The translations under genes were made by a program, and so were the position numbers. DNA of 64,000 nucleotides. It comes from Nephrocerus scutellatus (lineage: Eukaryota; Arthropoda; Insecta; Diptera; Pipunculidae). Below the pieces are notes generated by a model that was given only the letters and a program-made list of their open reading frames with translations, did not search any database and was not told the origin of the DNA. Positions 10,531 to 21,580 of the stretch are shown piece by piece (the first letter of the stretch is position 1; the number at the start of each line of letters is the position of its first letter). Location of the stretch: positions 11,449,969 through 11,513,968 of the forward strand of contig OX352762.1 of assembly GCA_947095585.1 (NCBI GenBank). The letters run 5' to 3'.

Positions 10531-12010
10531 AGAAGACATCTGTAAATACTTCATCCTTAAATATGGCTTCGTTGCTGTAAAGTATTACGCGGCGAATTGC
10601 TTCCCAGCGTGCCTTTAAATCATTCTGGTGGGAAACTTGAAAGTTAAATTCACGTTAGAATTTCTGAAGTTGTTCAAGATTTTGTCAGAGTCAGAGCAGA
10701 GCTGACCAGAACTTAGTAACTTTAATTTAAAGACTGATAGACTCCAAACGCTGTGGAACTGAAAGTGAAGAAGCACTGTGTGCATGTGCGTGACCAGAAA
10801 AAATTCCTTCTTTTACTTCTTATTCTTCGTTGGTAAAAATAAACTAAAAGAGAAGAAAGCTTTTTGCGTTTGCAGTTTTTATGCTGCTGCCATTAACAAC
10901 TTTGGTGTAGGGGTTAACGAACCAGAAAACAACCCCTATTCAAATACATAAAAAGTTGCGGCTACGAAAGAAAGCAAGAACAAAAATCTTTTAAGAAACT
11001 AAGAAAAAAATCACAATTTTTTTTAGGAAACTTCCTAAACGCCATTGGCCAACAGCACGAACGACAATTTAATTGCACTTGAGACGTACTTTTTCGGGTG
11101 ATACACGAGTATCTGCAGATGTACATCTATAGATCTGTGCAGCACGCTGCTTTGCGGAAAGTCTAATAATTTAATTTCTTATTTAAAGCGTTTTTTCGCT
11201 TAAGTTGTCACTAACTGTCAGTTGCCAACTTGGCAATCTTGTGTACATTCAACAAATATTTGCAGCGTGTTTTGGGTTGAATAACCAGCGCCCAGAGTCA
11301 ATGGAGCACCTGAATTAAGCTGGAACTAAGGCGGGAGCGGGATTTGTATAGTTCTAAATATCATTCCGCAGAGAAAATGTTTCATGGACATTTAAAAAAA
11401 AAGAAAAAGAAATAATAAACCCTAAAGAACCCAAACGGCATCCGGTTGCTGGACACTATCGGCCATTTCTTCTTCTCTGTTCAAATGAAAATGATTTATT
11501 ATCCTTTGGTGTACGTGGCTGGAAAGAACATTTGCTCACAGCCAAAGGCAGCAGAAACAGGCTGGTGGGAATAGTGAATTATTATGCAACTCAAGGAGTT
11601 CCTTTTTCTGTTCAGTCATGCAAAAGAAATGTTCCACTACTTAACTCTGTCGATGGCTACCATACCATTTTTCACTGAAAATGTTTGCATAATAATCTAA
11701 GGAGGGTAAATACGAGTGGCAAAAAAGTGCAATGTCATTTGCTTTTATTGGTTCGCATCGTAATTTTTTCTCCAAATTTTCCATTACAGCAATTTGCAGT
11801 TTGACTTTAACACCTAACGCATTAGATAATAATAAGAATTAAGGCCATCATGACGGCGTTACTTCAAACCAGCACGAATAGCTCAATAGGCAAGTCTTAG
11901 TGTAAGAACCATCATTATCTTTTCAATTGCCTGCGGAAGTCGCGTGAAACATCCATCAGTATTCAGTAATCTGCAGAAATTTCAGACGGATGTGTATTTT
12001 GCTTTTGCTA
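10531..12010. other. No supported feature
   Basis: About 1.5 kb of AT-rich DNA without ORFs or recognised repeats. An earlier mobile-element origin cannot be excluded. Confidence 0.45.
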
Positions 12011-12052
12011 TTCGTAATTTCTTGACGCCCACGCTGTGCATAGAATTATAAG
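12011..12052 (+). mobile_element. CR1-like element 3' end remnant
   Basis: AATTTCTTGACGCCCACGCT followed by GTGCATAGAATTATAAGTG matches, with few changes, the minus-strand 3' tail at about 3165-3205. Only the last 40 bases of the element remain, abutting the RTE-like copy that follows. Confidence 0.5.
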
Positions 12053-13205
12053 TGATCGTGTGTATACAACTCGATGACGAACAAGCAGTTTTCCGCACTG
12101 GATCCTCCCGTGTAGACCACATCAACACCCTGCGGATCATTATTGAACAATGCGTTGAATTGCGGTCACCACTGCACCTGGTGTTAATCGATTTTGAGAA
12201 GGCATTTGACAGTGTCTACAGAGAGGTTATCTGGCTCGCCCTGCGTAGGAGAGGTATACCCGATAAACTAAAGCAGCCTATGATGGCTCTAAATATCATG
12301 TGCTGCATAGAGGAAAGCTGTCAGAGGAATTCGAGATAATAAGTGGGTTACGACAAGGTTGCATTCTATCGCCGACACTTTTTTTGTTGGTGATTAGCGA
12401 TGTGCATCGCGCAGCTTTATCTACTGGAAACGGAGGCATTCGTTGGACTCTTACCTCTGAACTTAAAAATCTGGACTACGCTGACGACGTTTGTTTATTC
12501 TCACACAGGATTATGGAGCTGCACCAAATGACAACAAATGTGGAAAGGGAGGCAAATGTTGCGGGTTTGAAGATTAATACTGCCAAAACCAAAATCATCA
12601 ACCTCGGCATTAACTCAGTAACTCAAGTTAACATTGCTGGACAGCCGGTAGAGATAGTGGAGAGTGGAACCGAACAGGATATTGTCAAACGCATCGGCAA
12701 AGCAAAATCAGTTTTTGGAATGATGTCCATGATATGGCAAAGCAATGCGATCAGCTTAAACACCAAGGCTGCAACTGTTCCGTTCAAATGTTGAATCTGT
12801 GCTGTTATATGGCTGCAGAACTTGGAAGGTGACCGCTACTATCACAAAAAGATTACAAACATTCGTAAATAGGTGGATACGGAACATATTAAGGGGTTTC
12901 TGGCCTAATTGTATCTCTAATCGACATCTTTACCATAGAACGGGTCAACGAACCAATAGGCACAAACATCCAACGACGGAAGTGGCAGTGGATTGGTATA
13001 CTCCGACAGTTCCATACAAACTACGCAATGCAATGGAATCCGTTATCTCAGGATGGTAGAAGAACGGGCCGTCCGAGAAATACATGGCGGAGAACAGTTG
13101 AGTAGGAGTTACGGCAATTGGGGAATAGTTGGAGAGAGCTGAAGCTCTTTGCCAGCAACCGCACTCAATGGCGTTTAGGCGTTAGGCACCAACGCTAACA
13201 CCATA
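12053..13205 (+). pseudogene. RTE-like non-LTR retrotransposon family B1, RT domain to 3' end
   Basis: Three consecutive frames cover the RT: 12052-12339 (FRTGSSRVDHINTLRIIIEQ, LIDFEKAFDSV, ALRRRGIP), 12300-12794 (SGLRQGCILSPTLF, catalytic YADD at 12476-12487, then AGLKINTAKTK) and 12799-13059 (LLYGCRTWKV, NRWIRNILR). A short C-terminal block ends near 13185. Only a few frameshifts and stops separate the frames, so this is a fairly young relic. Sister copies lie at 28.2 kb (+), 44.3-45.8 kb (-) and 49.5 kb (+, C-terminus only). The endonuclease is missing here, as expected from 5' truncation. Confidence 0.8.
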
Positions 13206-13339
13206 TACTTATTTGGGTAATAAACTTCAATCACTACGTAAGTCTTGTTCAGAACGAACTGGGCTCACAACCAAAAGTTCACAACAGAGCTCAGCTACAC
13301 TCCAAAGGAGTTCAATTTCGCACAATAAGCGGAACCAGC
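13206..13339. other. Short spacer between RTE-like and family A relics
   Basis: No motif recognised; probably the 3' UTR of the preceding element. Confidence 0.3.
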
Positions 13340-13862
13340 TCCGTCTAAATTTGACATGCTTGTCACATCTATAGACTCCACAGGGAATCTAGATAGAAAA
13401 TAGATAGAAAACAGCATACCAAATAAATGATATTTTGCTCTTTAGCCAGTTTATGCAAACGAAAGGTTTTCTTGTGGAATGACCAGCTGGCCAGCTTCAA
13501 CTCTGCTAAGCGCACGAAGAGTTGGAAGCAATAAAGGTTCGCCCTCACAGAGTATAATTCTGAATTAGAAAGATCTAAAAGGGCCACACGGAGGAAGTAG
13601 CCCACGTAAAAGATTAAATAACACGTCGTACCGTGGGGATACACTTCAAGTTCATTTCCCAAGTACGTCAACTCGTGTACTATACAGGTACCCGAACGCA
13701 TCTGACCAAAGGGACTGCATTGCGAGTAGAGTAAACAGTTTATCCGGTAAAATCTTCAGTTCGGATAATCTTAAATCTTTAATCTTTAAAAGCCCCGGCG
13801 GTGATGGTATCTTTCGTGCCCTTCTACATCAGAAGACAATTGATCTCATCCTGGTCTATGTC
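13340..13862 (+). pseudogene. Family A pre-RT linker and RT start
   Basis: Plus-strand frames give DDQLASFNSAKRTKSW, YNSELERSKRATR and then VNSLSGK followed by FKSPGGDGIFRALL at 13785-13835. The last block is the first RT motif, and it aligns with the inverted family A copy at 33.98-34.19 kb. The sequence stops at the next repeat (13863). The minus-strand ORF 13369-13701 is a shadow of this piece. Confidence 0.7.
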
Positions 13863-14090
13863 GTAACAATAAATTTATATTTTGTGGGACTTTTAGTTCA
13901 ATTCAATCTTTATTTCGGTATTTCCAACGTTAATAAATGAATTCAAAGATAACCTGCGAGCAACATGGAAGTTTCGTCAGCCTTGACGTGAGCGTTGATG
14001 AAGTGAGCTGCCTGGATCCTTTGTGTGTGAGCCTTTAACGTGAGTTGGACGAGCCTTGAATGGAGCCTGAGGCTCTCTCTCTCTCTCTTT
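13863..14090 (+). repeat. Minisatellite family M, copy 1
   Basis: Starts with AACAATAAATTTATATTTTG and contains CTTTATTTCGGTATTTCCAA, both shared with the start of the 37.55 kb copy, then short units of GCCTTGACGTGAGCG type. It ends in a (CT)n run at 14071-14090. Only the left end and a few units are present. Element class unknown. Confidence 0.65.
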
Positions 14091-14094
14091 GAAA

Positions 14095-14345
14095 ATAATA
14101 CATAACGCTTCAACGAAATTCATAACCCCCTTAATCGTTATCACCTCAGGCTGGTGTACGCTGAGTCGGACAGAGATGTTTACCTTCAGCTTGTCACAGA
14201 AGACTCCTCCTCTTACGCTGCCGTCTAGCTTAGAGCCATCCGTGAAAAACTGTACTGTTTCCTTATCGGTTTCAGGTCCACTCTTTCAGTTTTCTCTGCA
14301 AGGTATTGTTGTCCGAAAACCTTTATCGAAGCATAACACTGCTGT
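14095..14345 (-). pseudogene. RNase H fragment of an I/LOA-like element
   Basis: On the minus strand the RNase H start is clear: FFTDGSKLDGSVRGGVF near 14215-14265, followed by KLKVNISVRLS. The same protein is encoded in the inverted relic at 41.3-42.2 kb. The catalytic first Asp (TDG) is retained, but the piece is too short to be active. The plus-strand ORF 14089-14415 is its shadow. Confidence 0.7.
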
Positions 14346-14354
14346 AGATTATTA

Positions 14355-14480
14355 TGGTAATTATAGTAGATATTTCTTTCCTAACATGCTTTCAGAAATA
14401 TTCCAATTCCTCTAATCTGGGTATTATTTACAAGGCTTTCTTCATTCGTCCTAAACTTGAGTATAATTGTTATGTTTGTT
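14355..14480 (+). pseudogene. CR1-like RT thumb fragment
   Basis: A short plus-strand stretch encodes IYKAFFIRPKLEYNCYV, nearly the same as IYKAFIRPKLEYNCHIW in the inverted CR1-like copy at 28.9-29.1 kb. Only about 120 bp remain. Confidence 0.65.
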
Positions 14481-15955
14481 GTGTCATACATTGCATCTGT
14501 TAGAAACAATATTAGAGACGAAAACATTGGGATGTCAATTGGTCGTCACTGTCGCTATTACTATCGCTATTAGGGGTACTCAAAAGAAATAGCCAATTGG
14601 CAAAATTTCATTATTCCATATCTGAGAAGTGATGTTGAGACTTTAATCCCCGTCGTTCGGAATCGGAAATGATACATAGCTCGCACAAGCAAAAGCCATC
14701 TGCTTGAAAAGTACAAAAAAAACCATCTGTAGAATTAAGAGATACGGAAGCGGGACAGCTAAATCCTCGCTGAAAATATTTTGTAACAAATTTCTACCGA
14801 TGGTTTCGCAATGCGGTTCATTCTGTCGTGCCTAGGTAACTATATTCTCTAAGTTCAGCATCCTTTAATTGGTCTGTTATCAACCGTCCAAATTGTGCCC
14901 TCGTACAGTTTGTCCAGGTTATAGAGTTTTTGGCGCTTAGTAGAACGTAAATGTCGGTCGTTGTATGTATCGTCCCAGGGATGTGTTGATGCCTATTCCC
15001 TATAAGTATGTCCTGGCATATTTTACGCGAATTACTCTGAACAGCAGATGACACCAACCGTAATTGGATAATGCGTTATGCGCAGTTTTAATAAACGCTA
15101 TAATGTGTTCCGCCGTATTATTCCGCCAACCATGAGTTTTGGTGTACGGAATGCACAACGGGACACCGGCTACTTGTAATAAAGATAAAGTGAAGATTTA
15201 TTTAAAATTAACATAACTTTGCACTTAATTAGATGCCACTTTAGCGAAAATAACACACACATTAGTGGTATCCCAGGTAGCTAGAAATTTCATAAATGCA
15301 ACTTAAATGATGTCTAATCCTTACAATTACGTTACGTACATTACTGTTGCTGTTGTTGTTGTTTTTGTGATAAAGAGCGATGAATGAAAGCATACAGATA
15401 CAATTGTTGCATTTGGATTTATGCAAGTGTGCAGACTATATATGTATGTTGTTTTTACACAAAAAGGATGAAGTGGAGTTCCGTATTTGCCTTTTATGAG
15501 GGTCACTGCAGTATATTTAACCATTTTCCACATATCTACTAGATATTTGCTGGTTGTGTTGCGGACTCTTAAAATTTGATCAGCACCGTTGAGCGCCGTT
15601 TTCTTCTGAGGCCTTATTAGTTTCGATCTGTTTGAATGCTCTGCTAATTCTCTTTTCACTGGAGCTCAGATATCTAATTATTAAGCAACTCAAGAAAATA
15701 CACTTACAATTTTAAGAGAGAATCAAATTGAAACATAATCGAGCAAGTTTAGAGTTTATCTATTCTTTAGTTTTTTATGCGGTTAAACGGTTTCTAGCGA
15801 TAGGGTTGGGGTAGATTTCCAGTTAGTTGATACACTCGTACCTTGTTGTTTTCTATTTAATTTGATCGTGAACTTTTTGACAATTTTCAGGTCACCTAGG
15901 TTATTTTCATTTCTTTCATTTCATTTCGCAGGGTATTGTTCGTAGTATCTTTGTC
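14481..15955. other. No supported feature
   Basis: Minus-strand ORFs of 79 residues (14818-15057) and 110 residues (15327-15659) show no recognised domain, neighbour or start context. They are left unannotated. Confidence 0.4.
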
Positions 15956-16338
15956 TGATTTGGATGGGATCACATCACCCTTCGAGTCTACAAGAAGGAT
16001 GAGCTGGAGGCAGGTTAACAACATCTCTCAGACTCGAAGCTCCTTATTCCCGACCCTGGATCATCTGTCACGATTCCCTTGATGAAAGACACTCAAAAAA
16101 CTTCGGTGACCCTGTCACAGTCGTCTATCTCCCTGACCTCTATCCTCTATCGGATATGGAGACGAAGGACTCACTCTTCGGAGAATTCCTCAAACAAGGA
16201 CGTACTTGTCAGTTACCTATTCGCGTTAGGTGGGACACCATGAAAAATACGTTTTTGTGTAACTGGGATTGGAACCACGAACCCCCTGCTCAGAAATCAA
16301 TGCTCTTATCCACTGACACACGGCGCCATTCAATAACC
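15956..16338 (-). repeat. Candidate tRNA-derived SINE (head at 16262-16338)
   Basis: On the minus strand 16338 to 16262 reads like a tRNA: GGCGCCGTGTGTCAGTGG, AAGAGCA, then GTGGTTCCAATCCC. These fit internal polymerase III promoter boxes A (TGTCAGTGGATAAGAGC) and B (GGTTCCAATCC) with roughly tRNA spacing. The 3' part cannot form an acceptor stem with GGCGCC, so it is not a working tRNA gene. The following ~300 bp, rich in GACTCGAAG/CTTCGAGTC inverted blocks, could be the SINE body. Its far boundary is uncertain. Confidence 0.4.
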
Positions 16339-16481
16339 ATGGATTGTTCAAAACCTGGTTTGCGGACTCAGGACTCCTGGTTATGACTCGCTATATGTGT
16401 GAGATAAAGGTAAACCTAGATACTGCATATAAGTGAAACGTAATCTAAATGTATTTTTACTCCCTAAGTACAGGCAGTACT

Positions 16482-16785
16482 CAAAGTGCTGCCGTCCAAT
16501 TTAATGGAATCAATATCAGTAAAAAACTGTTACGATGCAAACTGCAATAAAGAAGCTAGGGTTGGTTACAAATCTGCGTTCATAGGACCTGAAGACTACT
16601 GGACTACTGTGGTGTCAACTGGGCAGCACTGATAAATTGTTGGGAACACAAACTTCGTCTGGCCCACTGGGATAATGTCCCGGGGATAAGACAATCCTTA
16701 ATCTATACAGGGATAGCATTAGGAAGCTGGTGAGTTTCCTAACAGGTCATAGTGGCTTGCGGTGCCACCTTTACCAAATTGCTGT
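16482..16785 (+). pseudogene. I/LOA-like (family A-type) RNase H C-terminal region
   Basis: CTGCCGTCCAATTTAATGGA with AATCAATATCAGTAAAAAAC matches the family A RNase H region at about 2577-2625. It is followed by FLTGHSGLRCHLYQ-like sequence near 16735-16780, the conserved start of the C-terminal zinc tail. The tail is cut at about 16785 by a family M repeat and resumes in part at 17401. Confidence 0.6.
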
Positions 16786-17400
16786 GTGCTCGGAGACAGA
16801 ATATAAAATAAAATTCTTGTCGAATTTTGTGCAGTGCAGTGCAGCCAACAAATAGGTACGAAAGTGAAACGATAGCCATAACAACATCACGCCACCGTAC
16901 TGGCCAATCACATCGCACCACGTATACAATAGTATAAAATGGCGAGCACGCACGACCTACTAAGCTTCTCGTCAGGCTCACGTCAATGCTTGTCGGACTC
17001 ACGTCAAAGGGGCACACAAAGGCTCTATCATTCCGCCTCTCGTAAGAGGGGCAGCGAATGGATCAATCATTGAGGCTCTCGTCAAAGGCGCCGAAGGCTC
17101 CCGCATTCAGGCTCTCGTCAGGCTCACGTCAAGGCTTGTCGGACTCACGTCAAAGGGGCACACAAAGGCTTATCATTCAGGCTCTCGTCAAAGGCGCACG
17201 AAGGCTCACGCACTCAGGCTCGTCGGGCTCACGTCAAAGGATCACAAAGGTTGACGCACTCAGGCTCACGTCAAAGGCGCACAAAGACTTAGCACTCAGG
17301 CTCACGCTCGTCTCAGACTTACGCACTCAGGCTCCTTTCAAATCGGCTGGTTCGGATCACGTTTAGGGCTTACACGCAAAGGCTCCCGAAGAATCACGTC
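16786..17400 (-). repeat. Minisatellite family M, copy 2 (inverted)
   Basis: From about 16950 to 17370 the DNA is a run of units such as AGGCTCACGTCAAAGG and GGCTCTCGTCAAAGGCGCAC, the reverse complement of the 37.7-38.05 kb core. The adjoining 16786-16950 segment is unique within this window and contains a TATACT-type stretch. The element separates two pieces of a family A-type relic (16482-16785 and 17401-17560), which suggests it was inserted there. ORFs across it, such as 17058-17366, are repeat translations. Confidence 0.65.
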
Positions 17401-17560
17401 TTCAACACAGCGGAGTTGAGAAATTCTGCTATTAAGGACATACTATCCTTCATTAGGGAGTTGATACGTCTCTTAGAGTAAAAACACCCTAAGATACAAT
17501 ATATCTTTTAGATCGCAGTGTCTGCCATATGGACTAGGGTTTTCTTTAAAAAAAAAAGCT
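17401..17560 (+). pseudogene. Family A 3' terminal segment
   Basis: CAGCGGAGTTGAGAAATTCT and GATACGTCTCTTAGAGTA match the end of the family A copy at 2858-2925. TTTCTTTAAAAAAAAAA forms the terminal A tail at about 17545-17559. Confidence 0.75.
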
Positions 17561-18985
17561 CATTGCCGCCCAAAGACTGGTTTTAGAGTAAGAGAATACT
17601 AGCGATGTTTGAGTTAATTTGTAGAACTCGTAATTTCATATATACTCCAAAAAGGCAGTGTCCTTTAAAACCACCGTGAAACGCATTAAATATTAAATAT
17701 CTAAAAATAAACTTCACAAGCTGAGTAAACTGAGAAAATTAATAACAATGTTTTTAAAATGTTTCTAATTCTATCTTCTACTATTGGCATCCTCACCATG
17801 AAGACTTAATTTTCGTTGGTTACCGTAGTAGGCATTTTTATCTCTTCGTTGGGATACCCAAAATATCTCTTTTAAAAAATTTACCAAAAAAGTTGCTTCT
17901 GCACACATGTTTTTGTTTGCAACCAACGAAATCATAAAACAATACGACGAATTTCTGAATTAAACTCCGATTGCAATTATTTCCCCTTGATTCTTGCTTA
18001 TTTTCGTTATTTCGTTTGTAATATAAAAGTAAACGTGACGCAGATGTATGATGATTGTTCGATCTTTTGTGTGTGGCAAGTGTATTCAATGGTGGGTATT
18101 TCTAACGTGCCGCCATCTGTCCCCTCAAGGATTGAACAATAAAAATGCAAATCAAAACAATCACAATAAAATTCAGTCATAAAGAAATATTTATCGGAAA
18201 ATCGCATCTGTTGGGGTTGTTGGCGATGGAGCAGAAGAACGGACCTCGAGTACGTAAAATCGAATTGAAATTCCCGACCAAAGTTAGACAAACAACCAAC
18301 AACAACAACGAAACCAAGACAATAAATAACTCATTCGATCGACTAAGAACAACAACTGTAGGCGCAGTTAAATCCAATTCAATTGAAATGACTGACATAG
18401 TCTCAATGGCATTTTGATGCAGTGAATTGTGGTGGAATTGTCACAATTTGTCAATCTTCACCAAGTAGGCAGGTACGAGATGACACGGCCTTTAGAATGA
18501 TCCGGCAAACGGGGTTATGAGCCATCGTATGTCAATAGGAAATAGAAAGAGGTTGTATAGCGGCAACCAATTAGCTTAGTGTTTGTCCCATAGAACATTG
18601 TGCATCCTGTTTGTTGGCCAAAATAAAAAAAAAATTCATAGATCAGCACATTTCCATTATGTTACAAGATCATTCAGCCATTGAGATTACTGCGTCCGCA
18701 TTTCTATGACACAGAAATATAAATGTCAAAGTCAATAACTACCAGTTATAGTGCAAGTAACTGTTTTCACTTTTGTTCATTCCCAGTTCAAGAAGAAGAA
18801 GATGACGGTTCGAATCGTTCCACTTATGGGCATCTGATACATATGGTATTCCATAAAAGATTTGTACCCGATTGCAGCATGGAAGCATATGCGTCTGATC
18901 CTTTTTATGGTTCGTACGATATGAATGGATGATGGATAATGTTATGCAAAGGTACCGATTTACTGACTTGTTGCGCTTAATTTTT
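17561..18985. other. No supported feature
   Basis: AT-rich DNA; overlapping ORFs near 17.8-18.4 kb on both strands share no recognised motif. A (CAA)n-type run of ACAACAACAACG near 18300 accounts for the open frames there. Confidence 0.4.
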
Positions 18986-19937
18986 ACTTTTTTTGCCAAG
19001 GCGTCTCTTATAGTCTTTTATATTCTAAAGGGATTAACCTAAAAACACAATTACCTTTGTCTGTTTGTCTGTATGTAACGCTTTTATGTCGCCTCATCCC
19101 GCCTTAACCACTAGACGTATTTAAGCCATATTTACACCACATATTCTTTTGGTGCTCCGAAAAGCTTACGTCTTTTTTGTGGAGCCGTTTGGTGGCGCTG
19201 GAGTCGAAATATTTATGAAAATTTGAGTTTTTGATTGGACTTAGTTCATATTCACACCATATGTTTGTTTGGTACTCCGATAGGTTGTAGTTTTTTTTGG
19301 AGCCGTTAGGTGGCGCTGGAATCGAGATATTAATGAAAATTTGTGTTTTTGGTTGGACTTAGTTCATATTCACACCATATGTTTGTTTGGTACTCCGATA
19401 AGTTGTAGTTTTTTTTTGGAGCCGTTAGGTGGCGCTGGAATCGAGATATTTATGAAAATTTGTGTTTTTGGTTGGACTTAGTTCATATTCACACCATATG
19501 TTTGTTTGGTACTCCGATAAGTTGTAGTTTTTTTTGGAGCCGTTAGGTGGCGCTGGAATCGAGATATTAATGAAAATTTGTGTTTTTGGTTGGACTTAGT
19601 TCATATTCACACCATATGTTTGTTTGGTACTCCGATAAGTTGTAGTTTTTTTGGAGCCGTTAGGTGGCGCTGGAATCGAGATATTAATGAAAATTTGTGT
19701 TTTTGGTTGGACTTAGTTCATATTCACACCATATGTTTGTTTGGTACTCCGATAAGTTGTAGTTTTTTTTGGAGCCGTTAGGTGGCGCTGGAATCGAGAT
19801 ATTTATGAAAATTTGTGTTTTTGGTTGGACTTAGTTCATATTTACACCATATGTTTGTTTGGTGCTCCGATGAAAACTGGTGAAATGGTTAGGTGGTAGA
19901 AAAAAGATTCCGTCATTTTTGACGGGTTCTCACCTAG
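18986..19937 (+). mobile_element. Non-autonomous Helitron-type element with 117-bp minisatellite
   Basis: The right end has a perfect 6-bp-stem hairpin (CCGTCA TTTT TGACGG, 19910-19925) followed 8 bases later by CTAG at 19934-19937. This is the 3' signature of Helitrons (hairpin, then CTRR). The interior is a 117-bp tandem array. The left flank holds a TGTCTGTTTGTCTGTATGTA run at about 19058-19077, like the GTCT tracts of DINE-1/mini-me relatives. The left boundary is a guess. A second 3' end with the same hairpin lies at 20552, so the two elements are adjacent. Confidence 0.6.
19128..19885. repeat. 117-bp tandem repeat, about six and a half units
   Basis: CATATTCACACCATATG recurs near 19248, 19365, 19483, 19601, 19718 and 19835, preceded by a diverged first unit at 19128. 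Each unit contains GGAGCCGTTAGGTGGCGCTG. The inner units are almost identical, implying recent amplification. The ORF 19578-19781 is an artefact. Confidence 0.95.
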
Positions 19938-20552
19938 ACGTAGTTAAGATTGATTTTCCTGCAGAATTTTTACACACCCAAAATGTCCCTCGGGAATGCC
20001 GCCACATATACTGAAATTGAAAGTTGGTGCATTTGTAATGCTTCTTTGAAATCTGAACCCAAAAAAGGGTTTGTTGAATGGAACTCGATTAATAGTCAGG
20101 AGCCTTAATCGAACCTATATAAAAGCATAAATTATCACAGGGGGAAGAAATTAGCTTTCCTAAAATTGATTTGTAGCCAAGCGAAAGTACTTTGCCATTC
20201 AGAATGAAGCGTCGCCAAATTCCATTTATGTTGGCTTTTGCAATGATCATAAATAAGAATCAAGGCTAGTCTCTTGATATTGTCGGTGTATACCTTCAGT
20301 TATATGTCGCTTTAACTCGAGGAAGATATCATAAAAATGTAAAAGTCTTAATTACAAATACAGATTGTCAAGGAGATTTACTTAAGAACTCGAGAAAGTT
20401 TAGAAACAACAGAGTAATTAAAGAAATCCTGAACTAAATAAATAAATATGTCTATTTCTGTAACTTTTCTTTAATTTTTTTAGAGTAGTAATTATATTTT
20501 GGGACTCAAGTGGAAAAAGATAATTCCGTCAGTTTTGACGGGTCCTCACTAG
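19938..20552 (+). mobile_element. Helitron fragment with helicase C-terminus and 3' end
   Basis: The right end is a hairpin (CCGTCA GTTT TGACGG, 20526-20541), 7 bases, then CTAG at 20549-20552, flanked by TA. This almost repeats the 19910-19937 terminus. Inside, the plus strand encodes the end of a Pif1-type helicase (separate entry). The 5' part of the element is missing, so only the last ~600 bp of an autonomous relative remains. Confidence 0.65.
20200..20440 (+). pseudogene. Helitron RepHel helicase, C-terminal remnant
   Basis: From 20203 the frame reads [21 protein letters not shown], stop, SLDIVGVYL, then QLYVALTRGR. This matches the last conserved helicase motifs of Helitron/Pif1 proteins (the A..INK.QG box and the QLYVA.(S/T)R box). 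The residues normally between those boxes are missing in frame, and a TAG replaces the residue after the QG. The ORF then runs to a stop near 20435. It is a dead fragment but diagnostic for the element class. Confidence 0.75.
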
Positions 20553-20571
20553 TATTATGATAATGTGTCTG

Positions 20572-20645
20572 TGTGCGCCGTGGTTCAGTGATTGTGTTGG
20601 ACTACTGAGCGAGATGTTTAAGGTACGAATTCCAGAAAGACCAAA
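20572..20645 (+). repeat. tRNA-like sequence, possible SINE head
   Basis: GCGCCGTGGTTCAGTGATTG resembles a tRNA D-arm/box A region. GGTACGAATTCC about 35 bases later resembles box B. No acceptor-stem pairing is visible. It shares the GGCGCCGTG-type start with the candidate at 16.3 kb. Confidence 0.35.
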
Positions 20646-20990
20646 CCAACTATCACGGAAATCTTCTCAAATCGTTTTTATGAATAGGCATTAAATTCTA
20701 TGTCTCTTCCGTTTATGTGCAAAAATGTAACACGCACAACATGGAAATTTGGAAATTCTACAATGCTCACATTGTTGTTTTAGACTTGTTCACTAATTTC
20801 GGGTTCCAAGGGGAAAATCGAACAACAACTTAAGTTTTCGAAGAAAACTTTCTGGAGCAATAAAAACAAGTATGTGTAAAAAAACTCGGATTAAAATTTT
20901 TATATATACATCGAAACACGCTACACAGTCGTTTATTATTTGGTAATAATCGCCAAAATATCTCTTTTTGAGAATATTTATTCCAAGAAT
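20646..20990. other. No supported feature
   Basis: AT-rich; the minus-strand 75-residue ORF (20793-21020) has no motif and overlaps the tandem repeat. Confidence 0.4.
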
Positions 20991-21580
20991 TTTATTTTTT
21001 CCACGCTTCACACGCGCCACAGGTGACTCACGACACGCGTCAAAAGCAGGATATCAAAATTGGCCCCTAAAATTGAGACGCTTATATTAAATTTCAGCCC
21101 TCTAGGTCGTGCGAAAGGTGGTTAAAAGAGACCTCAAACAACGAGAAAATGGCGCGATTTCAAACCATCATACGTTTCACACGCGAAACGTGACACGCGT
21201 CATACGTGGAATATATGCTATTTTGGTACTTAGATACTCACAAAATTTCAGCTCTCTAGATCGTATGGAAGTTGGTTAAAAAGGGCCTCAAAGAAGTCAA
21301 CAAAAATTTTTAAACCATAACACGCGCCACACGCGATACGCGTCATACGCGGAATTTGAAAAATGCTGGACTTAGTCATACACAAAATGTCAGCTCTTTA
21401 GGTAATGTGGAAGGTGGTTAAAAAGGACCTCAAAGAAGTCGAAAAAAAAATTTGAACCCAACACACGCGCCACACGCGACACACGCGACACGCGTCTTAC
21501 TCGGAATTTAATAAAATGCTATTTTGGATTTAGACATCATGTGGAAGTTTGTTACAAAGGACCTCAAAGTGGTCGAAAAT
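20990..21580. repeat. ~145-bp tandem repeat with ACACGCG blocks
   Basis: Four diverged units. Landmarks TTTCAGCCCTCTAGGTCG (near 21097), TTTCAGCTCTCTAGATCG (near 21247) and GTCAGCTCTTTAGG (near 21391) are spaced about 145 bp apart. Each is followed by AAGG(T)GGTTAAAA and a GACACGCGTCATACG-type stretch. ACGCGT makes the GC-rich blocks locally palindromic. No coding. Confidence 0.85.

Noticed and set aside
14818..15057. 79-residue minus-strand ORF
   Set aside because: Reads like a decayed retroelement segment but I could not match any conserved motif.
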